Of a stretch of DNA of 38,915 nucleotides, positions 1 to 7,692 are shown one piece after another. Position 1 is the stretch's first letter; the number at the start of each line of letters is the position of its first letter. The notes below the pieces were generated by a model. That model was not told the origin of the DNA. It saw only the letters and a program-made list of their open reading frames with translations, and did no database searches. Source of the stretch: JAJRXG01 sp964640065 (GTDB lineage: Bacteria > Bacteroidota > Bacteroidia > Chitinophagales > Saprospiraceae). The translations under genes and the position numbers were made by a program. The stretch is taken from NCBI GenBank assembly GCA_964640065.1, contig CAZXIE010000020.1:1-38915 (forward strand), read 5' to 3'.

Positions 1-170
1 GCCACTCCATCTACTAAATTCTATCGCTTCGCTATCGACACTATCATCAACCGATCATAGCTTCGAGCACTTTTGGCTCTATATAATCACTAAGGCCGGT
101 GATGCCTTGCTAAATCAGAGGATGCCCCACTAATCACACAATTATGTCGGAGTACGGATCCTCATTCAGA
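1..170 (-). pseudogene. Decayed 3' fragment of a second ileS-like gene
   Basis: Read on the minus strand, this stretch aligns with the last ~45 codons of the intact ileS that ends at base 1105. Around 51-104 it gives ITGLSDYIEPKVLEAMIG, where ileS has ITDHSAYIKTEVLADMIS (9 of 18 identical). It continues with VDDSVDSEAIEF against VDDGIDSDVIEL. The segment before it reads V-G-H-P-L-I-stop-Q against V-G-E-H-P-M-V-Q-Q. There are at least two in-frame stops and two small frameshifts, so it cannot be translated as one product. Synonymous and amino acid divergence is large, so this is an old paralogue or a fragment from another lineage, not a recent tandem copy. The fragment runs off the left edge. 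Its 5' side fades out near base 170, just before the promoter region of the SDR gene. Homology is seen directly; the history is inferred. Confidence 0.8.
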
Positions 171-197
171 TATATTTAGCTAATTCAATCCATGCTC

Positions 198-230
198 TTG
201 GAATATTCCTTAGCATACAGCTTATATTCG
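198..230 (+). promoter_or_regulatory. Possible promoter of the SDR gene
   Basis: TTG at 198-200 and TATATTCG at 223-230 resemble the Bacteroidota -33 (TTTG) and -7 (TAnnTTTG) elements, with one mismatch in the -7 box. Spacing is 22 bases, slightly long. The downstream gene starts at 250. Confidence 0.3.
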
Positions 231-249
231 GTTCTAAAAGATCTAGGAA

Positions 250-1041
250 ATGAAAACTGTTTTAATTACTGGAGGTTCGAGTGGTATTGGATTTGAGATT
301 ACAAAACATTTTGCTCAAGATGATTACCACATTTTATGGGTCTCTCATCTCGAAGAAGAGCTAGCCGCAGCCAAGGTAGTTCTAAAGACTGAGTTTCCAT
401 CAACCTCGATAGACATGCTCACTATAGATTTGTCTCAATCAGATTCAGCTCAATTGACATACGATTGGGTGCAATCCAATCAATGGAAGGTCAACGTTCT
501 CATAAATAATGCGGGCTTTGGCACCTACGGGTTTGCGAATGACATCGCCATAGAGAAAGAAGAAAATATGATTCGTCTAAACGTTTTAAACGTGTTCATG
601 TTGACCCGACTTTTTCTAAATGAAATGCTAGATGATAATGATGGAATGATTATAAATATTAGTTCCAACACTTCATTTCAACCTGTACCAAAAATGGCTG
701 CTTATTCAGCTACGAAGGCTTTTGTCAAGCAATACAGTGAAAGTCTATCTGAAGAACTGAAGTCTCTAAAATCCAAAGTAAAAATTATGACGGTTTGTCC
801 AGCAGCCATCAAGGATACTAAATTCAAGGATGCTGCTAAAATGCAAAAAGTCAAGACATTCGAAGGACTAGCGGCAACTACCAAAGAAGAAGTAGCACAG
901 GATGTATGGACAGGATTTCAGAAAGGAAAGTCCTTTGTGGCCTCTGGTGCAAAACTGCGAAGATTGATGTGGTTGAATGGCATTATGCCTCATTCCATTG
1001 TACAGTTCCTTCTTCGACAAGAATTATCTGAAAAGGCATAA
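250..1041 (+). CDS. SDR family NAD(P)-dependent oxidoreductase (DltE-like)
   Basis: This is a classical short-chain dehydrogenase of 263 residues, a usual length for the family. The cofactor-binding motif TGGSSGIG is at residues 7-14 and NNAG at 86-89. The active-site Asn is about N111, the Ser is in the ISS of 137-139, and the catalytic YSATK has Y152 and K156. It has no signal peptide, so it is cytoplasmic. The C-terminal ~60 residues resemble the DltE/COG0300 group, whose substrates are poorly predictable (keto-lipids, steroids or small carbonyls). The gene stands alone on the plus strand between an ileS remnant and the intact ileS, both on the minus strand, and converges on ileS with a 63-base gap. 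It reads more A/T-rich at third positions than its neighbours, which may point to later arrival. The substrate is unknown. Confidence 0.93.
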   Translation: MKTVLITGGSSGIGFEITKHFAQDDYHILWVSHLEEELAAAKVVLKTEFPSTSIDMLTIDLSQSDSAQLTYDWVQSNQWKVNVLINNAGFGTYGFANDIAIEKEENMIRLNVLNVFMLTRLFLNEMLDDNDGMIINISSNTSFQPVPKMAAYSATKAFVKQYSESLSEELKSLKSKVKIMTVCPAAIKDTKFKDAAKMQKVKTFEGLAATTKEEVAQDVWTGFQKGKSFVASGAKLRRLMWLNGIMPHSIVQFLLRQELSEKA

Positions 1042-1104
1042 AAGTCTATAGACCTTTGCATAATTTTTTTGTCCTCGTTGGGTTGTGGCTAACTATATAA
1101 TCGA

Positions 1105-4100
1105 TCAACTCTTAGACACCCTGATCGGCACGGCTACTCCATCTACTAACTCTATAACATCACTATCGATACCATCATCGACACTTATCATATCTGCTAA
1201 TACTTCAGTTTTAATATAGGCACTGTGGTCAGTGATGGCTTGTTGGACCATAGGGTGCTCACCTACTCTTACAAGTATGCGATCCATCACTTCGAAGTTG
1301 TTATCCTTGCGAAGATTCTGTATCCTATTAACAATCTCTCTGGCGATTCCTTCACTCTTCAGTTCATCTGTGATCGTAACATCTAGGGCAACAGTAATCC
1401 CACCATCCGATGCTACTTGCCATCCTGGGATCTCATCAGCTGTTATATCTAGGTCTTCTAATAAAAGTTCATACTCCTCTCCTTCGACTGATAGTTTAAA
1501 AGTCCCCGTCTTCTCGATCTCCGCTATTTGCTCTTGGGAGAAAGCAGCTATCTGACCAGCAGCACCTTTCATGTGCTTACCCAACTTCCTGCCTAACGTC
1601 TTGAAGTTCGCCTTACATCTCTTACTGATGACTCCCGCCGTATCAGTGATATAGTCGATGCCTTTGATGTTCACTTCTGATAAAATAAGTGACTCGACTA
1701 ACTTGATCTGACCTTCAAACTTATCGTCCAGTATCGGTAATAAGATCTTCGTGAGCGGCTGTCGTACTCTGATGTTTTCTTTCTTGCGCAGCGATAATAC
1801 TAAGGAAGAGATCTTCTGAGCATATGCCATACGTTCTTCTAGCGCTAAGTCTATAGCTCCATCATCAGCTACTGGTAACAGTGAAAGATGTACACTTTCG
1901 TGATCTTCTCTTTTTGTTACTTCGTTCAGATCTTTATAAAGTCTATCTGCAAAGAAAGGTGCGATCGGTGCCATCAACTTGGAGATCGTCTCCATGCACT
2001 CATAGAGTGTCTGATAAGCAGAGATCTTATCTGCTTTATACTCTCCTTTCCAAAAGCGTCTACGACATAATCTCACATACCAGTTACTCAAGTGATCTTC
2101 TACAAATGACTGTATAGCACGACCCGCTCCTGTTGGGTCATAATCTGCATAGGAGGCATCTACTTTCTTAACCAAACTATTAAGTAATGAGATGATCCAA
2201 CGATCTATCTCTGGTCTCTTCTTGAGTGCTACGTAGTCTTGTTCAAAGGCGAAGCCATCGATGTTAGCGTAGAGTGCAAAGAAGGAGTACGTGTTATAAA
2301 GAGTACCAAAGAATTTTCTTCTTACCTCTTCTACTCCAGCTATATCAAACTTGAGATTGTCCCAAGGTTGAGCGTTAGTCATCATATACCATCTCGGTGC
2401 ATCTGCACCATACTTGCTCAGTGTCTCAAATGGATCAACTACATTACCTAGACGCTTGGACATTTTTACGCCATTCTTGTCCAGCACCAAACCTGTACTT
2501 ACTACATTTTTATACGCAACGCTATCTTCTGTTAGAGCAGCGATGGCATGAAGAGAGTAAAACCAACCACGTGTTTGATCTACTCCTTCACTGATAAAAT
2601 CTGCAGGAAAATTATTCTTAAAGATTTCTTCTTTTTCCATCGGATAGTGCCACTGCGCATACGGCATAGCACCTGAATCAAACCATACATCGATGAGGTC
2701 CGACTCTCTTTTCATCTCTTGTCCATCATCTGAAGCAAGAACCACCTTATCTATATACGGCTTGTGCAGATCTGGTGGCAACTCTTGAGAGAGGCCTAAT
2801 TTTTCATTGGCATGAGCGATCTCTTGTTGTAGCTCTGCGATACTTCCGATACACTTCTCTGTAGATCCATCTTCGGTCTTCCAGATAGGAAGTGGTGTAC
2901 CCCAAAATCTACTTCTAGAAAGATTCCAGTCCTGTAGATTTTCTAACCAGTTACCAAATCTCTTTTCTCCAGTATGTGATGGTTTCCAGTTGATCGTCTT
3001 GTTCAACTCGACCATGCGCTCACGAGATTCTGATGCTTTTATAAACCAACTATCTAATGGATAGTAGAGGATGGGCTTGTCAGTCCGCCAGCAGTGTGGA
3101 TAGTTATGCTTGTATTTCTTTACATCAAAGGCTTTATTCTCTTCTTTGAGTTTGATACAGATATCGATATTGACATCACGATAGTTCTCTTCATCACGAT
3201 AGTCTTTCACATAGCGGCCAGCGAAGTCAGTTACTTCATCTACAAACTTCCCTTGCTTATCCACAAGGGTTAGGGCACCCATGCCATTCTGCTTACCTAC
3301 ACGCATATCATCAGCACCAAAAGACGGTGCGATATGAACGATGCCAGTACCATCAGAAGTAGATACAAAGTCACCGACGATCACCTTGAATGCATCCCCA
3401 TTGTCAGGCTGCACATATGGTAGCAGCTGCTCGTATCTTAATCCTTCAAGGTCTACGCCGGTAAAACTGCCAGCGACTTTATAAGGGATAATCTTATCTC
3501 CTTCTTGATAGTCTTCTAGGGAAGCTTCTGCTTGCTCTGGCTTGAACCACTTCGAGAGTAAGTCTTCAGCGAGGATGATATTGATAGGTAGCTTCGTGTA
3601 GGGATTAAAAGTAGTCACCTTCACATAGGTGATCTTCTTACCTACTGCTAGTGCGACGTTGGAAGGAAGTGTCCAAGGAGTCGTCGTCCATGCGATGATA
3701 AAGAGATCACCTGGGCCGTTGCCTTCGAAGACATTTGCGGAAGCGTCATCTTTAATCAACTTAAACTGCGCCACGGCAGATGTGTCCGAGACATCTTGGT
3801 AAGCTCCTGGCATGTTCAACTCATGAGAACTCAATCCCGTGCCCGCGGCTGGTGAATAGGGTTGAACCGTATATCCTTTATAGAGAAGACCCTTGTCATA
3901 AATCTTCTTCAGCAAGTGCCAGATCGACTCTATGTAGTCGTTCTCAAAGGTGATATAAGGGTCATCAAGATCTGCCCAATACCCCATCTTGCGAGTGAGG
4001 TCATCCCACAGCTCTTTGAAACGCATTACGGCAGCTCGGCACTCTTTGTTATAATCTTCGACGCTGATCTTAGTCCCGATATCATCCTTCGTGATGCCAA

Positions 4101-4401
4101 GCTCTTTCTCCACTTTCAGTTCCACAGGCAGACCGTGTGTATCCCATCCGCCTTTGCGCTCGACGCGCTCACCTTTCATGGTATGATATCGACAGAATAA
4201 ATCTTTGACAGTACGTGCCATGACATGATGGATACCTGGCTTACCATTAGCTGATGGAGGTCCTTCGTAGAAGACAAATGGCTTGTCTTCAGATCTCTCT
4301 GAGATGCTCTTGGCGAAGATGTCTTGATCTTGCCAAAAAGAAAGGATCTCCGCATCTAAAGATGGGAGATCCAGTTTTTCGTATACCTTATATGCGGACA
4401 T
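1105..4401 (-). CDS. ileS: Isoleucyl-tRNA synthetase
   Basis: This class I synthetase charges tRNA-Ile in the cytoplasm. It has 1098 residues, the length of the long eukaryote-like IleS type found in Bacteroidota. The HIGH-region signature is GKPGIHH at residues 53-59, in which the first His is replaced, as is usual in this lineage. KMSKR is at 646-650. The central insertion is the CP1 editing domain, which holds the TTTPWTLPSN segment that removes mischarged Val. The C-terminal half is the anticodon-binding domain followed by a lineage extension ending IRVSKS. IleS of this long type is associated with lower mupirocin sensitivity in family knowledge; nothing here tests that. It is the last gene of a minus-strand series with metG and thrS. 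A perfect palindrome, CCTAATTAGG (4408-4417), lies just upstream of the start codon. Confidence 0.97.
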   Translation of the reverse strand: MSAYKVYEKLDLPSLDAEILSFWQDQDIFAKSISERSEDKPFVFYEGPPSANGKPGIHHVMARTVKDLFCRYHTMKGERVERKGGWDTHGLPVELKVEKELGITKDDIGTKISVEDYNKECRAAVMRFKELWDDLTRKMGYWADLDDPYITFENDYIESIWHLLKKIYDKGLLYKGYTVQPYSPAAGTGLSSHELNMPGAYQDVSDTSAVAQFKLIKDDASANVFEGNGPGDLFIIAWTTTPWTLPSNVALAVGKKITYVKVTTFNPYTKLPINIILAEDLLSKWFKPEQAEASLEDYQEGDKIIPYKVAGSFTGVDLEGLRYEQLLPYVQPDNGDAFKVIVGDFVSTSDGTGIVHIAPSFGADDMRVGKQNGMGALTLVDKQGKFVDEVTDFAGRYVKDYRDEENYRDVNIDICIKLKEENKAFDVKKYKHNYPHCWRTDKPILYYPLDSWFIKASESRERMVELNKTINWKPSHTGEKRFGNWLENLQDWNLSRSRFWGTPLPIWKTEDGSTEKCIGSIAELQQEIAHANEKLGLSQELPPDLHKPYIDKVVLASDDGQEMKRESDLIDVWFDSGAMPYAQWHYPMEKEEIFKNNFPADFISEGVDQTRGWFYSLHAIAALTEDSVAYKNVVSTGLVLDKNGVKMSKRLGNVVDPFETLSKYGADAPRWYMMTNAQPWDNLKFDIAGVEEVRRKFFGTLYNTYSFFALYANIDGFAFEQDYVALKKRPEIDRWIISLLNSLVKKVDASYADYDPTGAGRAIQSFVEDHLSNWYVRLCRRRFWKGEYKADKISAYQTLYECMETISKLMAPIAPFFADRLYKDLNEVTKREDHESVHLSLLPVADDGAIDLALEERMAYAQKISSLVLSLRKKENIRVRQPLTKILLPILDDKFEGQIKLVESLILSEVNIKGIDYITDTAGVISKRCKANFKTLGRKLGKHMKGAAGQIAAFSQEQIAEIEKTGTFKLSVEGEEYELLLEDLDITADEIPGWQVASDGGITVALDVTITDELKSEGIAREIVNRIQNLRKDNNFEVMDRILVRVGEHPMVQQAITDHSAYIKTEVLADMISVDDGIDSDVIELVDGVAVPIRVSKS

Positions 4402-4472
4402 GATGGACCTAATTAGGCCGCTAATATCCGAAAAGCCCTACAGGTGTGCAATGAAGATAATGAGGTCGCTAA

Positions 4473-5204
4473 TTACTGATTACCAGCGATCGTCGATCCA
4501 GTGTTCTTTTCACTAAGTGGCTCGTCAGACCAGATGTTGATAATCTTTACGCCTTCTTCAAGATTTTCTATCAGCACGTCTGCAGTCATATCTTGCAGAT
4601 TGATGCCTGCAGGGTGTTGAAGATATTCTCCATTATAGGTGTAAGTCAGTCCTGTAACAGAACGACCGATGACCTGATCTGCTTGAATCTGGCTGTATAG
4701 TGCTCTCGCATCTGCGAACTTGTTAGAGATATTAGTCAAGTCTTCTAGTACCGTAGCATGTCTATACTGCTTACCAGACTTACCAAATGATCTGTGAAGT
4801 GTTGGCTTTTTCTTGCGACTATCTATATTGACTACAAGTGGCAGGATGTTGTCTTTCATGTAATCTACATCAGCCATAACATGGCCATACTTGTCATCAC
4901 CTAGCGGATAGACTAAGAAGATTTGATGCTTATTAAGATCATTATACTTAAAAGAAAACGACGCAACATTTCGGCTTTTTTTATTGGTGAGAGTGAATGC
5001 AAACTCTTCTAACTCAAGTTTACTTTTCCATAGTTCTTTCTCAACATTCAAGATCAATCCATAGTCTTCTAGGCTCTTTTTCATGTCTCCGATATATACC
5101 GGTGAACTCGAAGAGGAAATCAGGATAACTGCTTGTTTGTCAGATTGTGCGATGAGTAGGTGCATACCTAACACCATCACGAGGGAGGTCATAATGTATC
5201 TCAT
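4473..5204 (-). CDS. Secreted protein of unknown function
   Basis: I do not recognise a named family with confidence. The 243-residue product starts with a signal peptide (hydrophobic residues 4-18, cleavage probably after the Ala-Gln near 20), so it is likely periplasmic. The next ~50 residues have the pattern of a short strand, DMKKSLEDYGL helix and strand, faintly recalling the periplasmic tail repeats of BlaR1/M56-type proteins. The middle has a basic linker (SRKKKPTLHRSFGK). The C-terminal part is mixed alpha/beta and ends in a polar tail. The gene lies 71 bases upstream of ileS and 123 bases downstream of the 58-residue ORF on the same strand, so it may be co-transcribed with synthetase genes by position alone. 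It is real by length, signal peptide and codon use; its role is unknown. Confidence 0.75.
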   Translation of the reverse strand: MRYIMTSLVMVLGMHLLIAQSDKQAVILISSSSSPVYIGDMKKSLEDYGLILNVEKELWKSKLELEEFAFTLTNKKSRNVASFSFKYNDLNKHQIFLVYPLGDDKYGHVMADVDYMKDNILPLVVNIDSRKKKPTLHRSFGKSGKQYRHATVLEDLTNISNKFADARALYSQIQADQVIGRSVTGLTYTYNGEYLQHPAGINLQDMTADVLIENLEEGVKIINIWSDEPLSEKNTGSTIAGNQ

Positions 5205-5327
5205 AGGTTGGTTCTTATACTTGAACCTACTACTCCCAAAATCGAGCCAAATATTATAATGATCTCTAATATGATTGAAGTAGTTTCATTAAGGTCAAAT
5301 CAGACCTCGTAGAGACACGGAGCACTT

Positions 5328-5504
5328 TCAATCTTCTCTTTCAGGATCCAACCATCGATAGTATCCACCTATACCCACGAAACAAAAGCCCAAAATAAAG
5401 AGAGCGACAATCCATGGTGAGTGTTCATTCTTAACGTTTACTCCCATAGCGATTACGACAAGTAGGGGTCCTATTCCTTCTATTATCCCAGAATATTTTC
5501 TCAT
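5328..5504 (-). CDS. Small two-helix membrane protein (58 aa)
   Basis: An ATG-started frame reads MRKYSGIIEGIGPLL and ends in WLDPERED followed by TGA. The 58 residues contain two hydrophobic segments (about 6-21 and 31-46) separated by a short polar turn (NVKNEHSP), with a charged C-terminal tail. This fits a small inner-membrane hairpin protein. The start lies only 14 bases after the metG stop codon, so it probably shares the metG transcript. It resembles small hypothetical membrane proteins common in Bacteroidota genomes, but I cannot name a family. Support is the start/stop context, the tight spacing and the coherent membrane topology. Confidence 0.6.
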   Translation of the reverse strand: MRKYSGIIEGIGPLLVVIAMGVNVKNEHSPWIVALFILGFCFVGIGGYYRWLDPERED

Positions 5505-5518
5505 GATATGAGCTTGTC

Positions 5519-7666
5519 TTAACTGATCGTACTCCCTGACGTAACCACCTTGTCAGGAGCTACAAAACTGAGCTTGCCATCTCCATCTTCTGCCATCAAG
5601 ATCATACCCTCAGAGAGGATGCCTCGTAGCTTTCTTGGTGCGAGATTAGCAAGGAGTGTTACTTGCTGACCGACGATATCTTCAGGCTTGTAGTGTTCCG
5701 CTATACCTGAGACCACTGTACGATCTTCACCTGCGACATCGAGTTGTAGCTTGAGCAGTTTATCTGTTTTTGGGACAGCCTCTGCATGTTTGATAGTAGC
5801 TACTCTGATGTCTAATTTAGTGAAATCATCGTATTGGATAGTTGATTTACCATTTGATCTTTCGTTTTGCTTTGATGGTACAACTATCGGCGCACTGGCG
5901 CTGGTAAGTTTTGCTTTTTGAGTTTCTATCGTTTTATCTTCCACTTTCGTAAATAAGTGTTTCGCTTTACCAATCTTCTGGCCTTCAGCCACAATCATCT
6001 CACCCTCTGCTAGCGCTTGAAGCATTGCTTCTAATTCGTCTTGACCAGTTAATGCAGACAGACCTAACAGGCTCCTCATCCTATCACTCGCACTTGGCAT
6101 AAATGGATAGATCGCCACACTAAGAGCTCCGACCACTTGAATCGCTAAGTTCATCACAACCTTTACTGCTTCTGGGTCTTCCTTAACCTGCTTCCATGGT
6201 TCGTTAAACTGAAGTAACTGATTCCCCTGACTGCTGATCTTCATGATCTGCGTGAGCGCAGCACGAAATTCGAAGTTGCGGATGTACTCTGCTACATCTT
6301 GTAAGTCGTCATGTAACTGAAGCATCTCCGTCTCATGAAATCCGTCGTAGTCTTCAGTTGACGCACTAACAAATACTTCATCAGGATTAAACGCTGGAAG
6401 CACTCCATCATAGTATTTGTTAGTCAAGACGATCACACGATTCACGAAGTTGGCGAGGTTATTCACCAACTCATTATTCACACTGTCTTGGTAGCCTGAC
6501 CATGTGAACTCGCTATCGCGTTGCTCAGGCATGTTCTTGATCATGTGATACCTCAGCTCGTCTATACGATCAGGCATCTCTTCTGCAAACTCATTGACCC
6601 ATACCGCCCAGTTGCGAGATGTAGAGATTTTGTCACCTTCGAGATTGACGAATTGATTAGCAGGTACGTTTTTGGGAAGCACATAGTCTCCATGGGCTTT
6701 TAGGATGGCCGGAAATATGAGACAATGGAAAACTATGTTATCCTTTCCTATAAAATGTACGAGCGCTGTTTTATCATCTTGCCAGTAAGGCTTCCAGTCC
6801 TTACCGTTATCAAGTGCCCACTGTTTGGTAGCTGATATATATCCTATCGGTGCGTCTAACCAGACGTAGAGTTTCTTTCCTTCGGCTCCTTCGATTTCTT
6901 GAGGTACATCTACTCCCCAGTCGAGATCTCTAGTCATAGAGCGCGGGTGAAGACCACCATCTAACCAAGATCTACACTGGCCTAGTACGTGGTTTTTCCA
7001 TTCGGATGGATCGTGTGTTTGTACACCATCTACATGACCTGTGGTTATCCACTCTTTCAACCAATCCTCATACTTGTCAAGTGGCAAGTACCAGTGCTTC
7101 GTAGTCTTCATCAACGGCGTCTTGCCTGTCAATGTAGACACGGGATCGATGAGCTCTGTGGGACTTAGTGAAGATCCACACTTCTCGCATTGGTCTCCGT
7201 AAGCATCTGGCTCGTTACACTTAGGACACTTACCTTTTATATATCTATCTGCCAAGAACATCTTGGCTTCTTCGTCATAGTACTGCTCCGACTCTTTCTC
7301 TACGAACTCTCCTTTAGCATGCAGTGTCCTGAAGAATTCTTGTGAAGTCTCATGATGGATCTGTGCAGAGGTGCGATGATAGATATCAAAAGCAATACCC
7401 ATCTTACTAAATGCCTCTTCGAAGAGAGCATGATACTTATCGATGATCTCACGAGGCTTTGTTCCATCCTTATGAGCCTTGATGGTTATCGCCGCTCCAT
7501 GCTCATCACTACCACATACCCAGACGACGTCTTTGCCCATCAAGCGCAGATAGCGTACATAAATATCCGCAGGTAGATATGCACCTGCCAAGTGGCCGAT
7601 GTGCAGCGGTCCATTGGCATACGGAAGTGCAGATGTAACCATGTATCGATCTGGTGGATAAAGCAT
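5519..7666 (-). CDS. metG: Methionyl-tRNA synthetase with C-terminal EMAP-type tRNA-binding domain
   Basis: This class I synthetase activates Met and charges tRNA-Met. The HIGH motif is exact (H22-I-G-H25). A zinc knuckle is formed by C147, C150, C160 and C163 (CPKC and CEKC). The KMSKS loop is KISTSR from K346, a variant typical of this group. The anticodon-binding helical domain follows, then a ~100-residue C-terminal OB-fold (about 613-715, with KLDIRVATIKHAE and the SEGMILMAE signature), which supports dimerisation and tRNA binding. The 715-residue length suits the bacterial form that carries this domain. The gene is 26 bases downstream of thrS and 14 bases upstream of the small membrane ORF, so it is probably read from the thrS promoter. 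The start at MLYPPDRYMVTS places the Rossmann fold at the expected distance. Confidence 0.97.
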   Translation of the reverse strand: MLYPPDRYMVTSALPYANGPLHIGHLAGAYLPADIYVRYLRLMGKDVVWVCGSDEHGAAITIKAHKDGTKPREIIDKYHALFEEAFSKMGIAFDIYHRTSAQIHHETSQEFFRTLHAKGEFVEKESEQYYDEEAKMFLADRYIKGKCPKCNEPDAYGDQCEKCGSSLSPTELIDPVSTLTGKTPLMKTTKHWYLPLDKYEDWLKEWITTGHVDGVQTHDPSEWKNHVLGQCRSWLDGGLHPRSMTRDLDWGVDVPQEIEGAEGKKLYVWLDAPIGYISATKQWALDNGKDWKPYWQDDKTALVHFIGKDNIVFHCLIFPAILKAHGDYVLPKNVPANQFVNLEGDKISTSRNWAVWVNEFAEEMPDRIDELRYHMIKNMPEQRDSEFTWSGYQDSVNNELVNNLANFVNRVIVLTNKYYDGVLPAFNPDEVFVSASTEDYDGFHETEMLQLHDDLQDVAEYIRNFEFRAALTQIMKISSQGNQLLQFNEPWKQVKEDPEAVKVVMNLAIQVVGALSVAIYPFMPSASDRMRSLLGLSALTGQDELEAMLQALAEGEMIVAEGQKIGKAKHLFTKVEDKTIETQKAKLTSASAPIVVPSKQNERSNGKSTIQYDDFTKLDIRVATIKHAEAVPKTDKLLKLQLDVAGEDRTVVSGIAEHYKPEDIVGQQVTLLANLAPRKLRGILSEGMILMAEDGDGKLSFVAPDKVVTSGSTIS

Positions 7667-7692
7667 GCTTTGTTAACTCCTATTATATCTTA

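Noticed and set aside
4228..4236. Loss of the first His in the IleS HIGH motif (GIHH)
   Set aside because: This form is usual for IleS of the phylum, so it does not indicate a broken enzyme.
4408..4472. Palindrome CCTAATTAGG before ileS, and a 12-base match (TGAGGTCGCTAA) at 4461-4472 and 14796-14807
   Set aside because: A 10-base palindrome and one shared 12-mer are weak on their own, and no further copies or a common context were found.
6614..6631. MetG KMSKS motif altered to KISTSR
   Set aside because: It is the common form in this group; the rest of the enzyme is intact.
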